Made by a program: the position numbers and the translations under genes. Positions 25,730 to 34,094 of a DNA stretch of 64,000 nt are shown here, one piece after another. The DNA is from Halobacteriales archaeon YIM A00010 (GTDB lineage Archaea; Halobacteriota; Halobacteria; Halobacteriales; Haloarculaceae): the NCBI GenBank assembly GCA_025041175.1, contig JAKCFJ010000001.1, positions 1,736,001 through 1,800,000 on the forward strand. The letters run 5' to 3'. The first letter of the stretch is position 1, and each line of letters starts with the position of its first letter. The notes under the pieces are model-generated. The model did not search any database, was not told where the DNA came from, and saw nothing but the letters and a program-made list of their open reading frames with translations.

Positions 25730-26644
25730 TCAAGCGATCGTCTCGTACTGCTCGGCTAGCTTCTCGGCCGCCTCGCCCAGCTGGTCTCGTTCCCCGTCGG
25801 ACAGCTCCCACTCCACGATCTCCTCGACGCCGTCCCGTCCGAGCTTGACGGGCACGCCGAGTCCGACGCCGCTGTGACCGAACTCGCCGTCGAGAACGAT
25901 CGAACCGGGGAGCACCGCGCCGGTGTCTCGCAGCACGGCCTCCACCATGTGGCCGACGCCGGTGGCTGGTCCCCACTCGGTCGCCCCTTTGCGCTCGATG
26001 ACGTTCATCGCGCTCTCCTGGAGATCCCCGAGAATGCGCTCTTTTTCCTCGTCCGTGAACGACGGGTCCCGGCCGTTCACCCGCACCTTCGAGAACGCCG
26101 GGACCTGTGCATCGCCGTGCTCACCGAGGATCGTCGCCTCGACGTTTCTCACGGGCACGTCGAACTCCTGGGAGAGCACGTACCGGAACCGCGCGCTGTC
26201 GAGCCGGCCACCGAACCCGATCACTTTCTCACGGGCACGATCGCCCGACTCGTACAGGTGGCGGTTCAGCAGATCGACCGGGTTCGACGTGGTGATCGTC
26301 ACGAAATCGTCGTTGTGCTCTGCGAGCGACGACCTGATGTCCTCCATGATCGGCGCGTTGTCTTCCGCCAGATCGAGCCGGGTCTGGCCGGGCTTGCGGG
26401 GAATGCCCGCCGTGATGACGACGACATCGGAGCCGGCGGTCGCCTCGTAGCTCCCCTGTCGAACGTCCGTGTTCGCGTCGTAGGCGACGCCGTGGTTCAC
26501 GTCGGCCGCCTGCCCGATCGTGGTGTCCTCCTGGTCAGGGATGTCCACGAACACTACCTCATCAGCGATGTCACGGAGTGCGATGTTGTATCCGGCTGCT
26601 GCACCAACCGTCCCAGCCGCGCCCACTACGCTTACTTTTACCAT
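25730..26644 (-). CDS. mdh: Malate dehydrogenase (LDH-like archaeal type)
   Basis: NAD(P)-dependent malate dehydrogenase (304 residues) of the lactate-dehydrogenase-like group known from haloarchaea. The nucleotide loop is [19 protein letters not shown] (about residues 6-24), and FVDI marks the cofactor-selecting acidic residue. Substrate arginines are in [12 protein letters not shown] and in the [10 protein letters not shown] helix; the catalytic His is in GEHGDAQVP. The TCA-cycle role fits the citrate synthase encoded at 6.3-7.4 kb. It has its own promoter with BRE CGAAG and GTTTAAC at 26668-26680. Confidence 0.96.
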   Translation of the reverse strand: MVKVSVVGAAGTVGAAAGYNIALRDIADEVVFVDIPDQEDTTIGQAADVNHGVAYDANTDVRQGSYEATAGSDVVVITAGIPRKPGQTRLDLAEDNAPIMEDIRSSLAEHNDDFVTITTSNPVDLLNRHLYESGDRAREKVIGFGGRLDSARFRYVLSQEFDVPVRNVEATILGEHGDAQVPAFSKVRVNGRDPSFTDEEKERILGDLQESAMNVIERKGATEWGPATGVGHMVEAVLRDTGAVLPGSIVLDGEFGHSGVGLGVPVKLGRDGVEEIVEWELSDGERDQLGEAAEKLAEQYETIA

Positions 26645-26667
26645 ACCCCAAATCGTCGTACGGACCG

Positions 26668-26680
26668 GTTAAACGCTTCG
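26668..26680 (-). promoter_or_regulatory. mdh promoter (BRE/TATA)
   Basis: Minus-strand CGAAG-CG-TTTAAC, with the TATA-like core centred 27 bases before the mdh ATG, consistent with a leaderless transcript. Confidence 0.5.
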
Positions 26681-26870
26681 AAAACCACCATTTCGACGGT
26701 GGTAACACACGGCTAAAACATCGCTTACACAGTTCCACATAAACATTCAAATTGCTACCAATACATCTGGATAGAAGTGGTATGCGATACGACGTTTCGT
26801 TCGTGGGGCTTCTGATCCCGGCCTCCTCTCCGTCGGAGACCTTTTTGAGATCGGCCACTTCGTCTCGTGT

Positions 26871-27446
26871 ATGAGTGAGTTCGATAAGGAAGCCGAGCGT
26901 GAGAAGCTGCGGAAGCAGTTCGAACAGGACGAGCGAAAACGCGAAAGCACACAACGGATGAGCGAACTGCTCCTCCAGGGCGCGACGATGACCGACACCC
27001 ATTGTGACACCTGCGGCGATCCCCTGTTCCGGCACGAGGGCCAGGAGTTCTGTCCGAGCTGTCAGTCCCGAGCCGGCGACCAACAGCCGACGGCGGACGC
27101 CGAGCAAGCACCCACAGTCGACGCCGAGCAAGCGCCAGAAACGACGGAAACGGCGGAATCAGCCGAGGCGACGCGCATCGAGGTCGGGGATGGAACGACC
27201 TCTCCTGCCGAATCCACAGAATCAACCCCCACAACTCCCTCCTCCGATGCCCCCGAATCGCCACCCACGCCCGACACCCGTTCCGATTCCGACCTCTCGG
27301 CGGCCCGCCAGTCGCTCGTCGCCACCATCACGCGCTTTGCGAAACACGCCGAAGCCACGGAGGATCCCGACCGAGCCCGGGCGTTCCTCGCGGCCACGGA
27401 GGACGCAGCCACAGCGCTCGACGCAGTCGACCAAGCAACCCGGTGA
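26871..27446 (+). CDS. Zinc-ribbon protein of the Sjogren/scleroderma autoantigen 1 (p27) family
   Basis: A 191-residue protein. The N-terminal helix-rich part (REKLRKQFEQDERKRESTQR) is followed by MSELLLQGATMTDTHCDTC, then a zinc ribbon with CDTCGDPLF and FCPSC (about residues 45-65), the pattern of the archaeal autoantigen p27 family. A long Glu/Thr/Ser/Pro-rich disordered linker (about 70-145) and a C-terminal helical hairpin follow. Function is not established; the zinc ribbon suggests nucleic-acid or protein binding. It stands alone, 113 bases before a response-regulator gene. Confidence 0.85.
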   Translation: MSEFDKEAEREKLRKQFEQDERKRESTQRMSELLLQGATMTDTHCDTCGDPLFRHEGQEFCPSCQSRAGDQQPTADAEQAPTVDAEQAPETTETAESAEATRIEVGDGTTSPAESTESTPTTPSSDAPESPPTPDTRSDSDLSAARQSLVATITRFAKHAEATEDPDRARAFLAATEDAATALDAVDQATR

Positions 27447-27559
27447 CGAAAATCGTTCTCAACGAGCCATAATCATCCATTTGATATAGAACAATACAAT
27501 TGACCCAATATATTTGGATAATCGGAATCTTAATCAATTTGGCGTGTGATCGGGGCGCA

Positions 27560-28111
27560 ATGAGCGATACGGAGCCCGTGGTGTTGATCGTCGAGGACGA
27601 ATCCTCGTTGGTGGACATCTACTCCCACTGGCTGTCGGATGGATACGAGATACGGGCGGCAGAAAGCGGGGAGAAGGCCTTAGAGCTGATCGACGAGGAG
27701 GTCAACATCGTGGTGTTGGATCGGCTGATGCCTGCCATGACCGGGCGGGAGGTGATCGATATCGTGCGCGATCAGGGGTTGGAGTGTAAGATCGTGATGG
27801 CGACCGCTGTGGAGTCCAATTTCGATCTCATCGAGGCGGGGGCCGATGCAGCGATCACGAAACCCATCACGAAAGACGAGCTGCTGTCGGTCGTCTCACA
27901 GATGCTCGATCACGACGACTACCGTGGTCTCGAAGCGCGGTATTTCGATCTGCTCGCCGAGCGCGCCGAACTCCTCACGAACGCCGATTCGGTGGAAGCC
28001 AGCGACGAGCTGGCGGCGCTCGAATCACAGATCGAGGAACTCGCCGAACGGCTCGAGGACAGAACCGACGAGATGGACGACAACGCGTTCATCAGCCTGA
28101 TGCGGGGCTGA
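27560..28111 (+). CDS. HalX-type response regulator
   Basis: A 183-residue response regulator. The receiver domain has the acidic pair VEDESS (about D13), phospho-acceptor D54 in VVLDRLMPAMTG, Thr in MATAVES and Lys in ITKPITK. The C-terminal 60 residues (YRGLEARYFDLLAERAELLT to ISLMRG) match the helical HalX domain found only in haloarchaeal regulators. There is no DNA-binding domain, so output is probably protein-protein. No histidine kinase is adjacent. ATG 27560 is chosen because conserved sequence starts at MSDTEPVVLIVEDE. Confidence 0.9.
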   Translation: MSDTEPVVLIVEDESSLVDIYSHWLSDGYEIRAAESGEKALELIDEEVNIVVLDRLMPAMTGREVIDIVRDQGLECKIVMATAVESNFDLIEAGADAAITKPITKDELLSVVSQMLDHDDYRGLEARYFDLLAERAELLTNADSVEASDELAALESQIEELAERLEDRTDEMDDNAFISLMRG

Positions 28112-28122
28112 CACAGCGCCGC

Positions 28123-28641
28123 TCACTCCGGCTCGTGCCACGCTTCTCGGAACAGACCGTACTGAACCATGTCCCGGTGTTTCCCGTCGACGAACATGAA
28201 CTTGCGGCGCCGCCCCTCCTCGGTGAATCCGAGCGACTCCAGTAGCCCACGGGAAGCGTCGTTGAAATCGAACGCTTTTGCGCCGACTGCGGGGGAGTTG
28301 TACGCTCTGAAAGCGTAATCGATGAGGAGTGAGACGGCTTCGGTGCCATACCCCTCGCCGTGTACTGCCGGGATGAGCCAATAACCGAGTTCGGGGCGTT
28401 TGTAGGCGGCGTCCATCACACCCACTTGGCCGATTGGTTTCTCACGTTCTTCCAGACAGACGAGAAACAGGTCGTTGCCTCGCTCATCAGAGAGTTCGAT
28501 CTGGGCTTGGTTTCTGACCGGATTTCCCATCGGATATCTGAGTTCGGGGTTGGCCAGTCCGCGCTGGAGAAACGGAATGTCTTCTTCCTCGATCGTCCGG
28601 AGCGTGACCCGCTCACCGCTCGTAACCCGTGCACCTGGCAT
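28123..28641 (-). CDS. GNAT N-acetyltransferase, RimJ/RimL-like
   Basis: A 172-residue acetyltransferase of the GNAT superfamily. It has the N-terminal ERVTLRTIEEEDIPFLQR strand-helix, the strand PIGQVGVMD, the ELGYWLIPAVHGEGYGTEA segment (acetyl-CoA pyrophosphate loop HGEGYGTEA) and the C-terminal SRGLLESLGFTEEGRRR block typical of RimJ/RimL-type enzymes. The substrate may be a protein N-terminus or a small amine; the sequence does not decide. It converges with the response regulator (11 bases between stop codons). Confidence 0.88.
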   Translation of the reverse strand: MPGARVTSGERVTLRTIEEEDIPFLQRGLANPELRYPMGNPVRNQAQIELSDERGNDLFLVCLEEREKPIGQVGVMDAAYKRPELGYWLIPAVHGEGYGTEAVSLLIDYAFRAYNSPAVGAKAFDFNDASRGLLESLGFTEEGRRRKFMFVDGKHRDMVQYGLFREAWHEPE

Positions 28642-28717
28642 GGGAACACCGAGGATGGGATCGCCAATACCGCTTCCCCTACGCGTAGCGTGTGCCAGTG
28701 CGGCCGGGCTGTGGGAA

Positions 28718-30511
28718 TCAGCTCAGGCGTTCGAACGCGTCGAGATACTCCTCGTACGTCGAGAACGCGACCTCGATGGGTTCCGGGCGTCGCATATCCA
28801 CGCCGGCGTTCTGAAGGAGTTCGAGCGGATACTCACTCGAACCGGAGCGGAGGAACTGGCGGTACTGTTTGGCGGCGTCGGGATCGTCCTCATCGAGGAT
28901 CCGGTCCACGATCGCAACGGCCGCGCTGATCCCCGTCGAATACTGGTAGACGTAGAACGCGTTGTAGAAATGCGGGATGCGCATCCATTCTTTGGCGATG
29001 CGGTCGTCGACGGCCGCCGGTTCGAGATACGTGCGTTTCAGCCCGCCGTACAGCTCATCGAGGCGGTCGGGAGTGAGCGCGCCGCCGTCTTCGACGATCT
29101 CGTGGGTTTTCTGTTCGAACTCCGCGAACATGGTTTGTCGCAGCAGCGTCGACCGGAATCGTTCGAGATACTCGTCGAGGACGTGCCGCCGGAGCTGTTC
29201 GTCCTCGACCGTTTCGAGGAGGTGGTGGGTGAGCAGCGTTTCGTTGACGGTGCTTGCGACCTCCGCAACGAAGATCTCGTAATCGCCGTACACGTACGGT
29301 TGGGCTTCTTTCGTCAGCTGGCTGTGCATCGAATGGCCGAGCTCGTGGGCCAGCGTGAACAGCGAGGAAACGTCGTCCTGGTAGTTCATCAGGATGTACG
29401 GCTGGGTGTCGTACGTCCCGCTGCTGTAGGCCCCCGAGCGCTTGCCCGCGTTCTCGTACACGTCCACCCACCGGTCGTCGAGTCCGGCCGCCAGCCGGGA
29501 CTGGTACTCCTCACCGAGCGGTGCGACCGCCTCCGTCACGTGGGTCGTTGCCTCCTCGTAGGACACGGTCGGGCTTTCATTCCCAGTGAGCGACATATAC
29601 ACATCCCACATCCCGAGTTCGTCGAGATCGAGCACGTCTCGTTTCAGTTCGAGGTGGTCGTGGAGGACACCGAGGTTGTCGTTGACCGTCTCGACGAGAG
29701 TGTCGTAGACGGTGGTGGGGACGTTGGTGCCGTCGAGCGCGGCTTCGCGGGCGGTCTCGTAGTCGTGTGCCCGCGCCTGCTTCACGTCTGCAGTCACGCT
29801 TTTTTTGTGTGCCGCTCCGATTGCGTTCCGGACCGACGCCCACTCGTCGTAAAACGCTTCGTACACCTCCTTGCGGAACGCTCGATCCGGGGTTTTCTGG
29901 AGGGTAGTGAAGTTCGAGAGCGTGATCCGAACCGCGTTGCCGTCGGGCTCCTCGACGGCCGGAAACTCCATGTCGGCGTTGGTCAGCATGCTGTAGATCT
30001 CGCTCGGCGCGTTGGTCACCTCGCTGAAATCGGCCAGCAACCGCTCGATCGTCGTCGACCGGGTGTGGGGTTTCATCCGGAGGACGTCGTCGAAATACTG
30101 CTCGTACTGTTCGAGCTGTGGCTCTGCTTCGATCAGTTCCTCGATCTCTTCCGGAGTGAGCGTCTGGAGCTCCGGCTCGATAAACCCCGCTGTGCTGCTG
30201 GCGTCGGCAGCCAGCGACTGTGTCCGTGCTGACAGGGCTTGATACTGCTGATTGCGGGTGTCCTCGTCGCTTTTCATCCGAGCGTACGCGGCGACGTTCG
30301 AAACGGCGCGCATCATCCGTTCGGCGTGGTGTAACGCCGACAACAGCGTTTCAGCGTCCTCCGTTACCCGTCCCTCGTATTCGTCGAGTTCCTCGATGAG
30401 CGATTCGGCCGTTTCGTAGCTCTCTTCCCACTCCGAGTCATCCACGAACAGGTCGTCCGTATCCCATTTGTACCGCTCGTCGATCTCCCCACGCTCGGGA
30501 ACTGAACTCAT
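28718..30511 (-). CDS. pepF: Oligoendopeptidase F (M3B metallopeptidase)
   Basis: A 597-residue zinc metallopeptidase degrading short peptides in the cytosol. The HExxH motif is HELGHSMH (H389, E390, H393), with the third ligand Glu expected in the following EIFVAEVASTVNE segment. Length and the C-terminal FYVYQYSTGISAAVA block match the PepF/M3B family. The start MSSVPERGEIDERYKWDTDD is conserved in style. The gene is monocistronic. A 585-codon open frame on the opposite strand is only its shadow. Confidence 0.96.
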   Translation of the reverse strand: MSSVPERGEIDERYKWDTDDLFVDDSEWEESYETAESLIEELDEYEGRVTEDAETLLSALHHAERMMRAVSNVAAYARMKSDEDTRNQQYQALSARTQSLAADASSTAGFIEPELQTLTPEEIEELIEAEPQLEQYEQYFDDVLRMKPHTRSTTIERLLADFSEVTNAPSEIYSMLTNADMEFPAVEEPDGNAVRITLSNFTTLQKTPDRAFRKEVYEAFYDEWASVRNAIGAAHKKSVTADVKQARAHDYETAREAALDGTNVPTTVYDTLVETVNDNLGVLHDHLELKRDVLDLDELGMWDVYMSLTGNESPTVSYEEATTHVTEAVAPLGEEYQSRLAAGLDDRWVDVYENAGKRSGAYSSGTYDTQPYILMNYQDDVSSLFTLAHELGHSMHSQLTKEAQPYVYGDYEIFVAEVASTVNETLLTHHLLETVEDEQLRRHVLDEYLERFRSTLLRQTMFAEFEQKTHEIVEDGGALTPDRLDELYGGLKRTYLEPAAVDDRIAKEWMRIPHFYNAFYVYQYSTGISAAVAIVDRILDEDDPDAAKQYRQFLRSGSSEYPLELLQNAGVDMRRPEPIEVAFSTYEEYLDAFERLS

Positions 30512-30642
30512 GTCCTACGGTTCGTCCCGTCTCTGTTAAACGCATCGTCACCACGCCCGCTCGTCCCGTCTACTCGGGCCGAAAAACAGCGTTCCGACGG
30601 AATGGAAACGATCGGGGAGTCGGTGCCCGATCGTCGGGAGCG

Positions 30643-31617
30643 TTATCGTCGTCTGCGTGCGACGATCGCAACGAGTGCCACGGCCAACGCGAGGATCGTC
30701 AGCATGACCCCGAACCCGGGTCCGGATACGATGGTTCGCAGCCCGCTAGACCCGTCGTTCGATTCCTGTGTGTTCTCACCGATCTGGTTTTGATTTTGGC
30801 TTTGGGTTTGGCCGTTACTCCCCCCTTCACACGTTCCTGGTGAGATTTTGACCTCCTCGTACATGTTGAGAGCGTGGGCGTCTTCATTGCCCGACCGGAC
30901 GATCCAGCGCTCGACCTGATTCATCGTGCCCTCACCCTCCCAGGCCGGATACGGGTAGGATTCTGCCTCCTTGTTGAAACGCGGCTGGATGGTTATCTCA
31001 CCGTCCCAGTCGTCTGGATTGGCTCGGTAGACGCCGCCGTCGCTCCGACCACCGCCCCATCCCCAGGACGCTGACGTCATCGATTTGTTGAATGTGAAGG
31101 AGTCGTTCGCCCCAGCGTACCCGTCGTCTTTGACGGTCCAGCCACCGGTGACCGGCATCCCGCGCATCACTAGCGACACGGCACCGCCGCCCTCGGTTCG
31201 GTTCCCGGTGAATTTATCGTGGAGAAAGACCAGACTCAATCCACCGTTCCCCTCGTAGAAGAAAAACTGGCTCGTATCCTGTAGTTGCAGGTCGGTCGTT
31301 CCCCGAGAGCTGTATCCGTGTCCGTGTGTGCGGTAATCGTAGTACGAAACGACGTTATCTGATCCATTACCGATCGGTGTGATCGTATAACACGTATCGC
31401 CCTGTTTGACAGCGAACTTCTCCGACGCACTGTCGTTGTTGGCGCTGTCAGTCTGGGTACCGTTCTGTGCGTCCGCGATCGGTATCATGCTGATGCTCAT
31501 GGCTCCGACGGTCACCAACACCATCACGACAACCCCGATTTTCGCACCGAGGCGGAGCGTACGCTCGTACACCCCTGTCGATGTTGCGCTGTTTGTATCG
31601 TTGTACGGTCGGTTCAT
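30643..31617 (-). CDS. Secreted surface protein with PGF-CTERM sorting signal
   Basis: A 324-residue exported protein. Residues about 24-48 form a hydrophobic signal segment (IGVVVMVLVTVGAMSISMIP) ending at ADAQNGTQ. The mature part has a conserved GDTCYTITPIGNGS entry and a GTTDLQLQDTSQFFFYEG block. It ends with an Asn/Gln/Ser-rich linker and the tripartite PGF-CTERM tail: PGFG, a hydrophobic helix and RRRR at the very end. Archaeosortase A normally processes such tails and links the protein to lipid. The function of the mature domain is unknown. The hairpin array lies upstream of its 5' end. Confidence 0.85.
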   Translation of the reverse strand: MNRPYNDTNSATSTGVYERTLRLGAKIGVVVMVLVTVGAMSISMIPIADAQNGTQTDSANNDSASEKFAVKQGDTCYTITPIGNGSDNVVSYYDYRTHGHGYSSRGTTDLQLQDTSQFFFYEGNGGLSLVFLHDKFTGNRTEGGGAVSLVMRGMPVTGGWTVKDDGYAGANDSFTFNKSMTSASWGWGGGRSDGGVYRANPDDWDGEITIQPRFNKEAESYPYPAWEGEGTMNQVERWIVRSGNEDAHALNMYEEVKISPGTCEGGSNGQTQSQNQNQIGENTQESNDGSSGLRTIVSGPGFGVMLTILALAVALVAIVARRRR

Positions 31618-31841
31618 TGTTGGCAGTAACTGACCGCACAGCTACCTACGTAAGTATGATCGCGTTTCTCCCGGTAAATGACTGCCTACCCGTTCCATTC
31701 GGTGGATTCGATGATCCGGTTCGGTTTCTCCGTCGCGGGGGGATAGAGGGGATATCCGAAACCACCGGGTCGGCAGATCAATCTCGTTGTGGTGCGGTGT
31801 GAATTTGATTGGTTCAACGAGTACCACAGTCGGGTGACAGA

Positions 31842-32064
31842 GAGGCGCTACGCGCCTCAAGCAGTCGGACTCCGTCCGACGACGGCGAGGAACGAAGTTC
31901 CTCGGGAAACCGGCCGTAGGCCGGTGACATCACCAGACGTCTTTGATGTCTGGTTAGCAGCCAGAAGCCAGAGGCTTCTGGTGACACCCCTCGGGGGCAA
32001 GGGGAATCGAAATTTCCCATATCCAGCAAGTCGTTCGCGATTTTCGCGTCTCCGAGATTCTCGG
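31842..32064. repeat. Array of about ten consecutive non-identical hairpins with 3-nt loops
   Basis: Stem arms and loops, in order: GAGGCGC (31842-31858, loop TAC); GTCGGAC (31864-31880, loop TCC); CGAGGAAC (31886-31904, loop GAA); ACCGGCC (31909-31925, loop GTA); ACCAGACGTC (31932-31954, loop TTT, one G-T pair); CCAGAAGCC (31961-31981, loop AGA); CCCC (31987-31997, loop TCG); GGGAA (32002-32018, 7-nt loop); CGCGA (32036-32048, loop TTT); CCGAG (32052-32064, loop ATT). Each right arm is the reverse complement of its left arm. Spacers between the first seven hairpins are 4-6 bases, giving a pitch of about 22-27. Stem sequences differ, so structure rather than sequence repeats. The array lies between the 3' end of the Asp/Lys/His-repeat gene and the 5' end of the PGF-CTERM gene. 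No transposase is next to it. Confidence 0.85.
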
Positions 32065-32140
32065 TCTGTCCCTTCGATAGATGCACCTATTATTAAATAA
32101 TATATTTATAAATGGATGACAAAGAACGATACGGTCTCTA

Positions 32141-33106
32141 TCAGTCGTCAGGACATTTGTCCTTGTCGTGGTCTTTGTCCTTTCCGTGGTCCTTGTCGCG
32201 GTCTTTGTCTTTCCCGTCCTTGTCGTGGTCTTTGTCCTTTCCGTGGTCCTTGTCGCGGTCTTTGTCTTTCCCGTCCTTGTCGTGGTCTTTGTCCTTTCCG
32301 TGGTCCTTGTCGCGGTCTTTGTCCTTTCCGTGGTCTTTGTCGTGGTCTTTGTCCTTTCCGTGGTCCTTGTCGTGGTCTTTGTCCTTTCCGTGGTCCTTGT
32401 CGTGGTCTTTGTCCTTTCCGTGGTCCTTGTCGTCTTTACCGTCCTTGTCCTCATCGCGATCCATCTTGTTTGGATGGCAGACGCGGAACCAGCAGATTTC
32501 TTTTTTGCTGGGACAGGAGATCGTAGCACAGCACTGCTCGTCGTCCCTTTCAGCGAGAATCGGTTTTTGTTCCGTACAATGGTCGCAGTGGCCGTGCGAC
32601 ATTTCCCCTTTGTGATGGTCGTGATCCGTTCGTTTCTTTTCGTGTTTTCCGTGTTCTTTTTTGCGGGTGGCATACACGACAGCGAACGGGAAGGGGGCAC
32701 AGATCGTCACTTTCTGTTCGTCACCTTCAATCGAGAACACGTCCGGATCGACTTCCTTCCCGATGTCGTCGTACGTGTCGGGCCACCACTTTCCGTACTT
32801 GCGCGTGAACGCGATGTTGAGATCCTTCGGACACTTTCTCCTGTCGTCTTTACCGTCCTTGTCGCCTTTACCGTCTTTGTCCTTCCCGTTCTTCCCGTCT
32901 TTACCGTCCTTATCGCCGTTTCCGTCCTCGTCCTTGCCGTCCTTGTTCTTATCGTCCCTATCGTCGTCAGCACCGCCGCCATCGTTGCTGTCCGATGCAA
33001 CGGTAACGCCGGTTCCTACGGTACCGAGAGTAACCCCAGTTACGCCGAGTATCTTTACCAGATCTCTCCGCCCAATGCTATCGAGCTTCTTTTCGTCTTT
33101 GCTCAT
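32141..33106 (-). CDS. Tat-exported Asp/Lys/His-repeat protein with Cys/His core
   Basis: A 321-residue protein starting at [20 protein letters not shown]; the twin-Arg GRRDLVK plus hydrophobic core ([17 protein letters not shown]) is a Tat signal. An Asp/Lys/Gly-rich linker (about residues 45-90) follows. A globular part (about 90-225) contains many Cys and His: [36 protein letters not shown]. The last 90 residues are nearly pure [10 protein letters not shown]-type repeats. I do not recognise the core. The Cys/His content and the His/Asp-rich tail suggest metal binding, which is inference. ATG 33106 is chosen because the Tat motif then sits about 12 residues in; a longer frame to 33235 adds an unrelated basic leader. 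Confidence 0.75.
   Translation of the reverse strand: MSKDEKKLDSIGRRDLVKILGVTGVTLGTVGTGVTVASDSNDGGGADDDRDDKNKDGKDEDGNGDKDGKDGKNGKDKDGKGDKDGKDDRRKCPKDLNIAFTRKYGKWWPDTYDDIGKEVDPDVFSIEGDEQKVTICAPFPFAVVYATRKKEHGKHEKKRTDHDHHKGEMSHGHCDHCTEQKPILAERDDEQCCATISCPSKKEICWFRVCHPNKMDRDEDKDGKDDKDHGKDKDHDKDHGKDKDHDKDHGKDKDHDKDHGKDKDRDKDHGKDKDHDKDGKDKDRDKDHGKDKDHDKDGKDKDRDKDHGKDKDHDKDKCPDD
32155..32440. repeat. Coding tandem repeat (about 30-bp and 57-bp units)
   Basis: Imperfect tandem repeat inside the 3' end of the Tat-exported protein gene. The basic unit is 30 bases (encoding [10 protein letters not shown] on the minus strand), with a shortened variant that gives a 57-base higher-order period (19 residues). 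Identity between copies is very high, so copy number is probably unstable. It explains long spurious open frames on the plus strand. Confidence 0.85.
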
Positions 33107-33272
33107 GCTGCAACGTCTTCTGAGTGGCCGTTTCGATTTTGTTATGGAGCTCCTGCGAATCGTTTTTAATCGATAGGTATGTATTACGATCCGGATTACG
33201 ATATTTGGTGGCGATACCCGTACTATCGTTGTCAAATATGATCATTACCACCCAATCCACTACTGAAGTATT

Positions 33273-34094
33273 TTAACAGTATTGGCTGCTTGATTCATCT
33301 ATCGTTCTATAGATCGTTCCGGCAACCAGCGATCGCGTTTCTCGTTCGATCCGCTTGGTCTCGAACAGTTTCAGGGCGCTTGCAGCCGCGGCATCATCGT
33401 ATTCGAACGCCAGGGAGGGGTACTCGACGTGCGTCAACACCAGCGGCTCGGGCGGGGCGGCGCGCACGCCGCGGGGACCAGAAAGCTGCTCCGCCGAGAG
33501 CACACGGTCGATGTCGTCGCGTTCGCCGCATCCCACCGCTGTGAGGAGTCCGACGACGCGCCGGACGAGTTGGCGAGCGAACCCCGGCGATCGGAGCGTG
33601 ACACGAAGATGCGGTCCGTCCGTGTGGAGGTCCGTTTCGAGCGTCCGCCGCGTGCGCTCCGTATCGGGCGTGAGGTTGTGGAGATCGTGCGTTCCCTCGA
33701 GCGCGGCCAGCGTTTCGCGGACGCGATCCGCGTCGACGCTCGGCGCGTGGAGGTGATACGTGTACTCGCGGTGGGTGGCGTCGCGGGTCGCGTGAAAATC
33801 CGGAGACGTCTCGGCGCTGGCCCACGCTCGAACCGAGGCAGGGAGTTCGCTGTTGAGCGCACGCGGCGACAGCCACGCCGGACAGTCCACGGAAACCGTC
33901 TGAGCAACGGCGGACACCCCCGCGTCCGTCCGCCCGGCAGCGGTGTAGCCGTCCGGGCGATGGTCCCCATCGAAGACGCCGAGATCGAAGAGCGCGCCGA
34001 ACAACTCGCCCTCGACGGTCTCCACGTCGGGCTGGCGCTGGAAGCCGTGGTAGTTGCTGCCGTCGTAGGCCAGCCGGAACGCGCGCTTACCCAT
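33273..34094 (-). CDS. truA: tRNA pseudouridine synthase A
   Basis: TruA-family enzyme (273 residues) making pseudouridine in the anticodon arm (positions 38-40 in the family). The catalytic Asp is in TAAGRTDAGVSA (about D57); the N-terminal RLAYDGSNYHGFQRQP and the FHATRDATHREYTYHL block are standard. The C-terminal GFARQLVRRVVGLLTAVG helix is also conserved (usually FLRQMVR). Its start overlaps the hisS 3' end by 8 bases, so it is coupled to the upstream S19e-PDCD5-hisS series. Confidence 0.96.
   Translation of the reverse strand: MGKRAFRLAYDGSNYHGFQRQPDVETVEGELFGALFDLGVFDGDHRPDGYTAAGRTDAGVSAVAQTVSVDCPAWLSPRALNSELPASVRAWASAETSPDFHATRDATHREYTYHLHAPSVDADRVRETLAALEGTHDLHNLTPDTERTRRTLETDLHTDGPHLRVTLRSPGFARQLVRRVVGLLTAVGCGERDDIDRVLSAEQLSGPRGVRAAPPEPLVLTHVEYPSLAFEYDDAAAASALKLFETKRIERETRSLVAGTIYRTIDESSSQYC

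Noticed and set aside
28475-30232. 585-codon open frame on the plus strand
   Set aside because: It is antisense to pepF, which has an intact HExxH metallopeptidase sequence; no family features are visible in the shadow.
31789-32100. Coding sequence through the hairpin array (103 codons plus, 90 codons minus)
   Set aside because: Neither frame has a recognisable start context or family; the inverted-repeat structure explains the absence of stops.
31842-32440. CRISPR array
   Set aside because: Hairpin units at 31842-32064 share no common repeat sequence, and the tandem repeats at 32155-32440 are coding, without unique spacers; no cas genes are present.
32168-33169. 333-codon hydrophobic open frame on the plus strand with apparent membrane repeats
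   Set aside because: Produced by the reverse complement of the Asp/Lys/His tandem repeat; the minus-strand gene has a Tat signal and sensible domain order.
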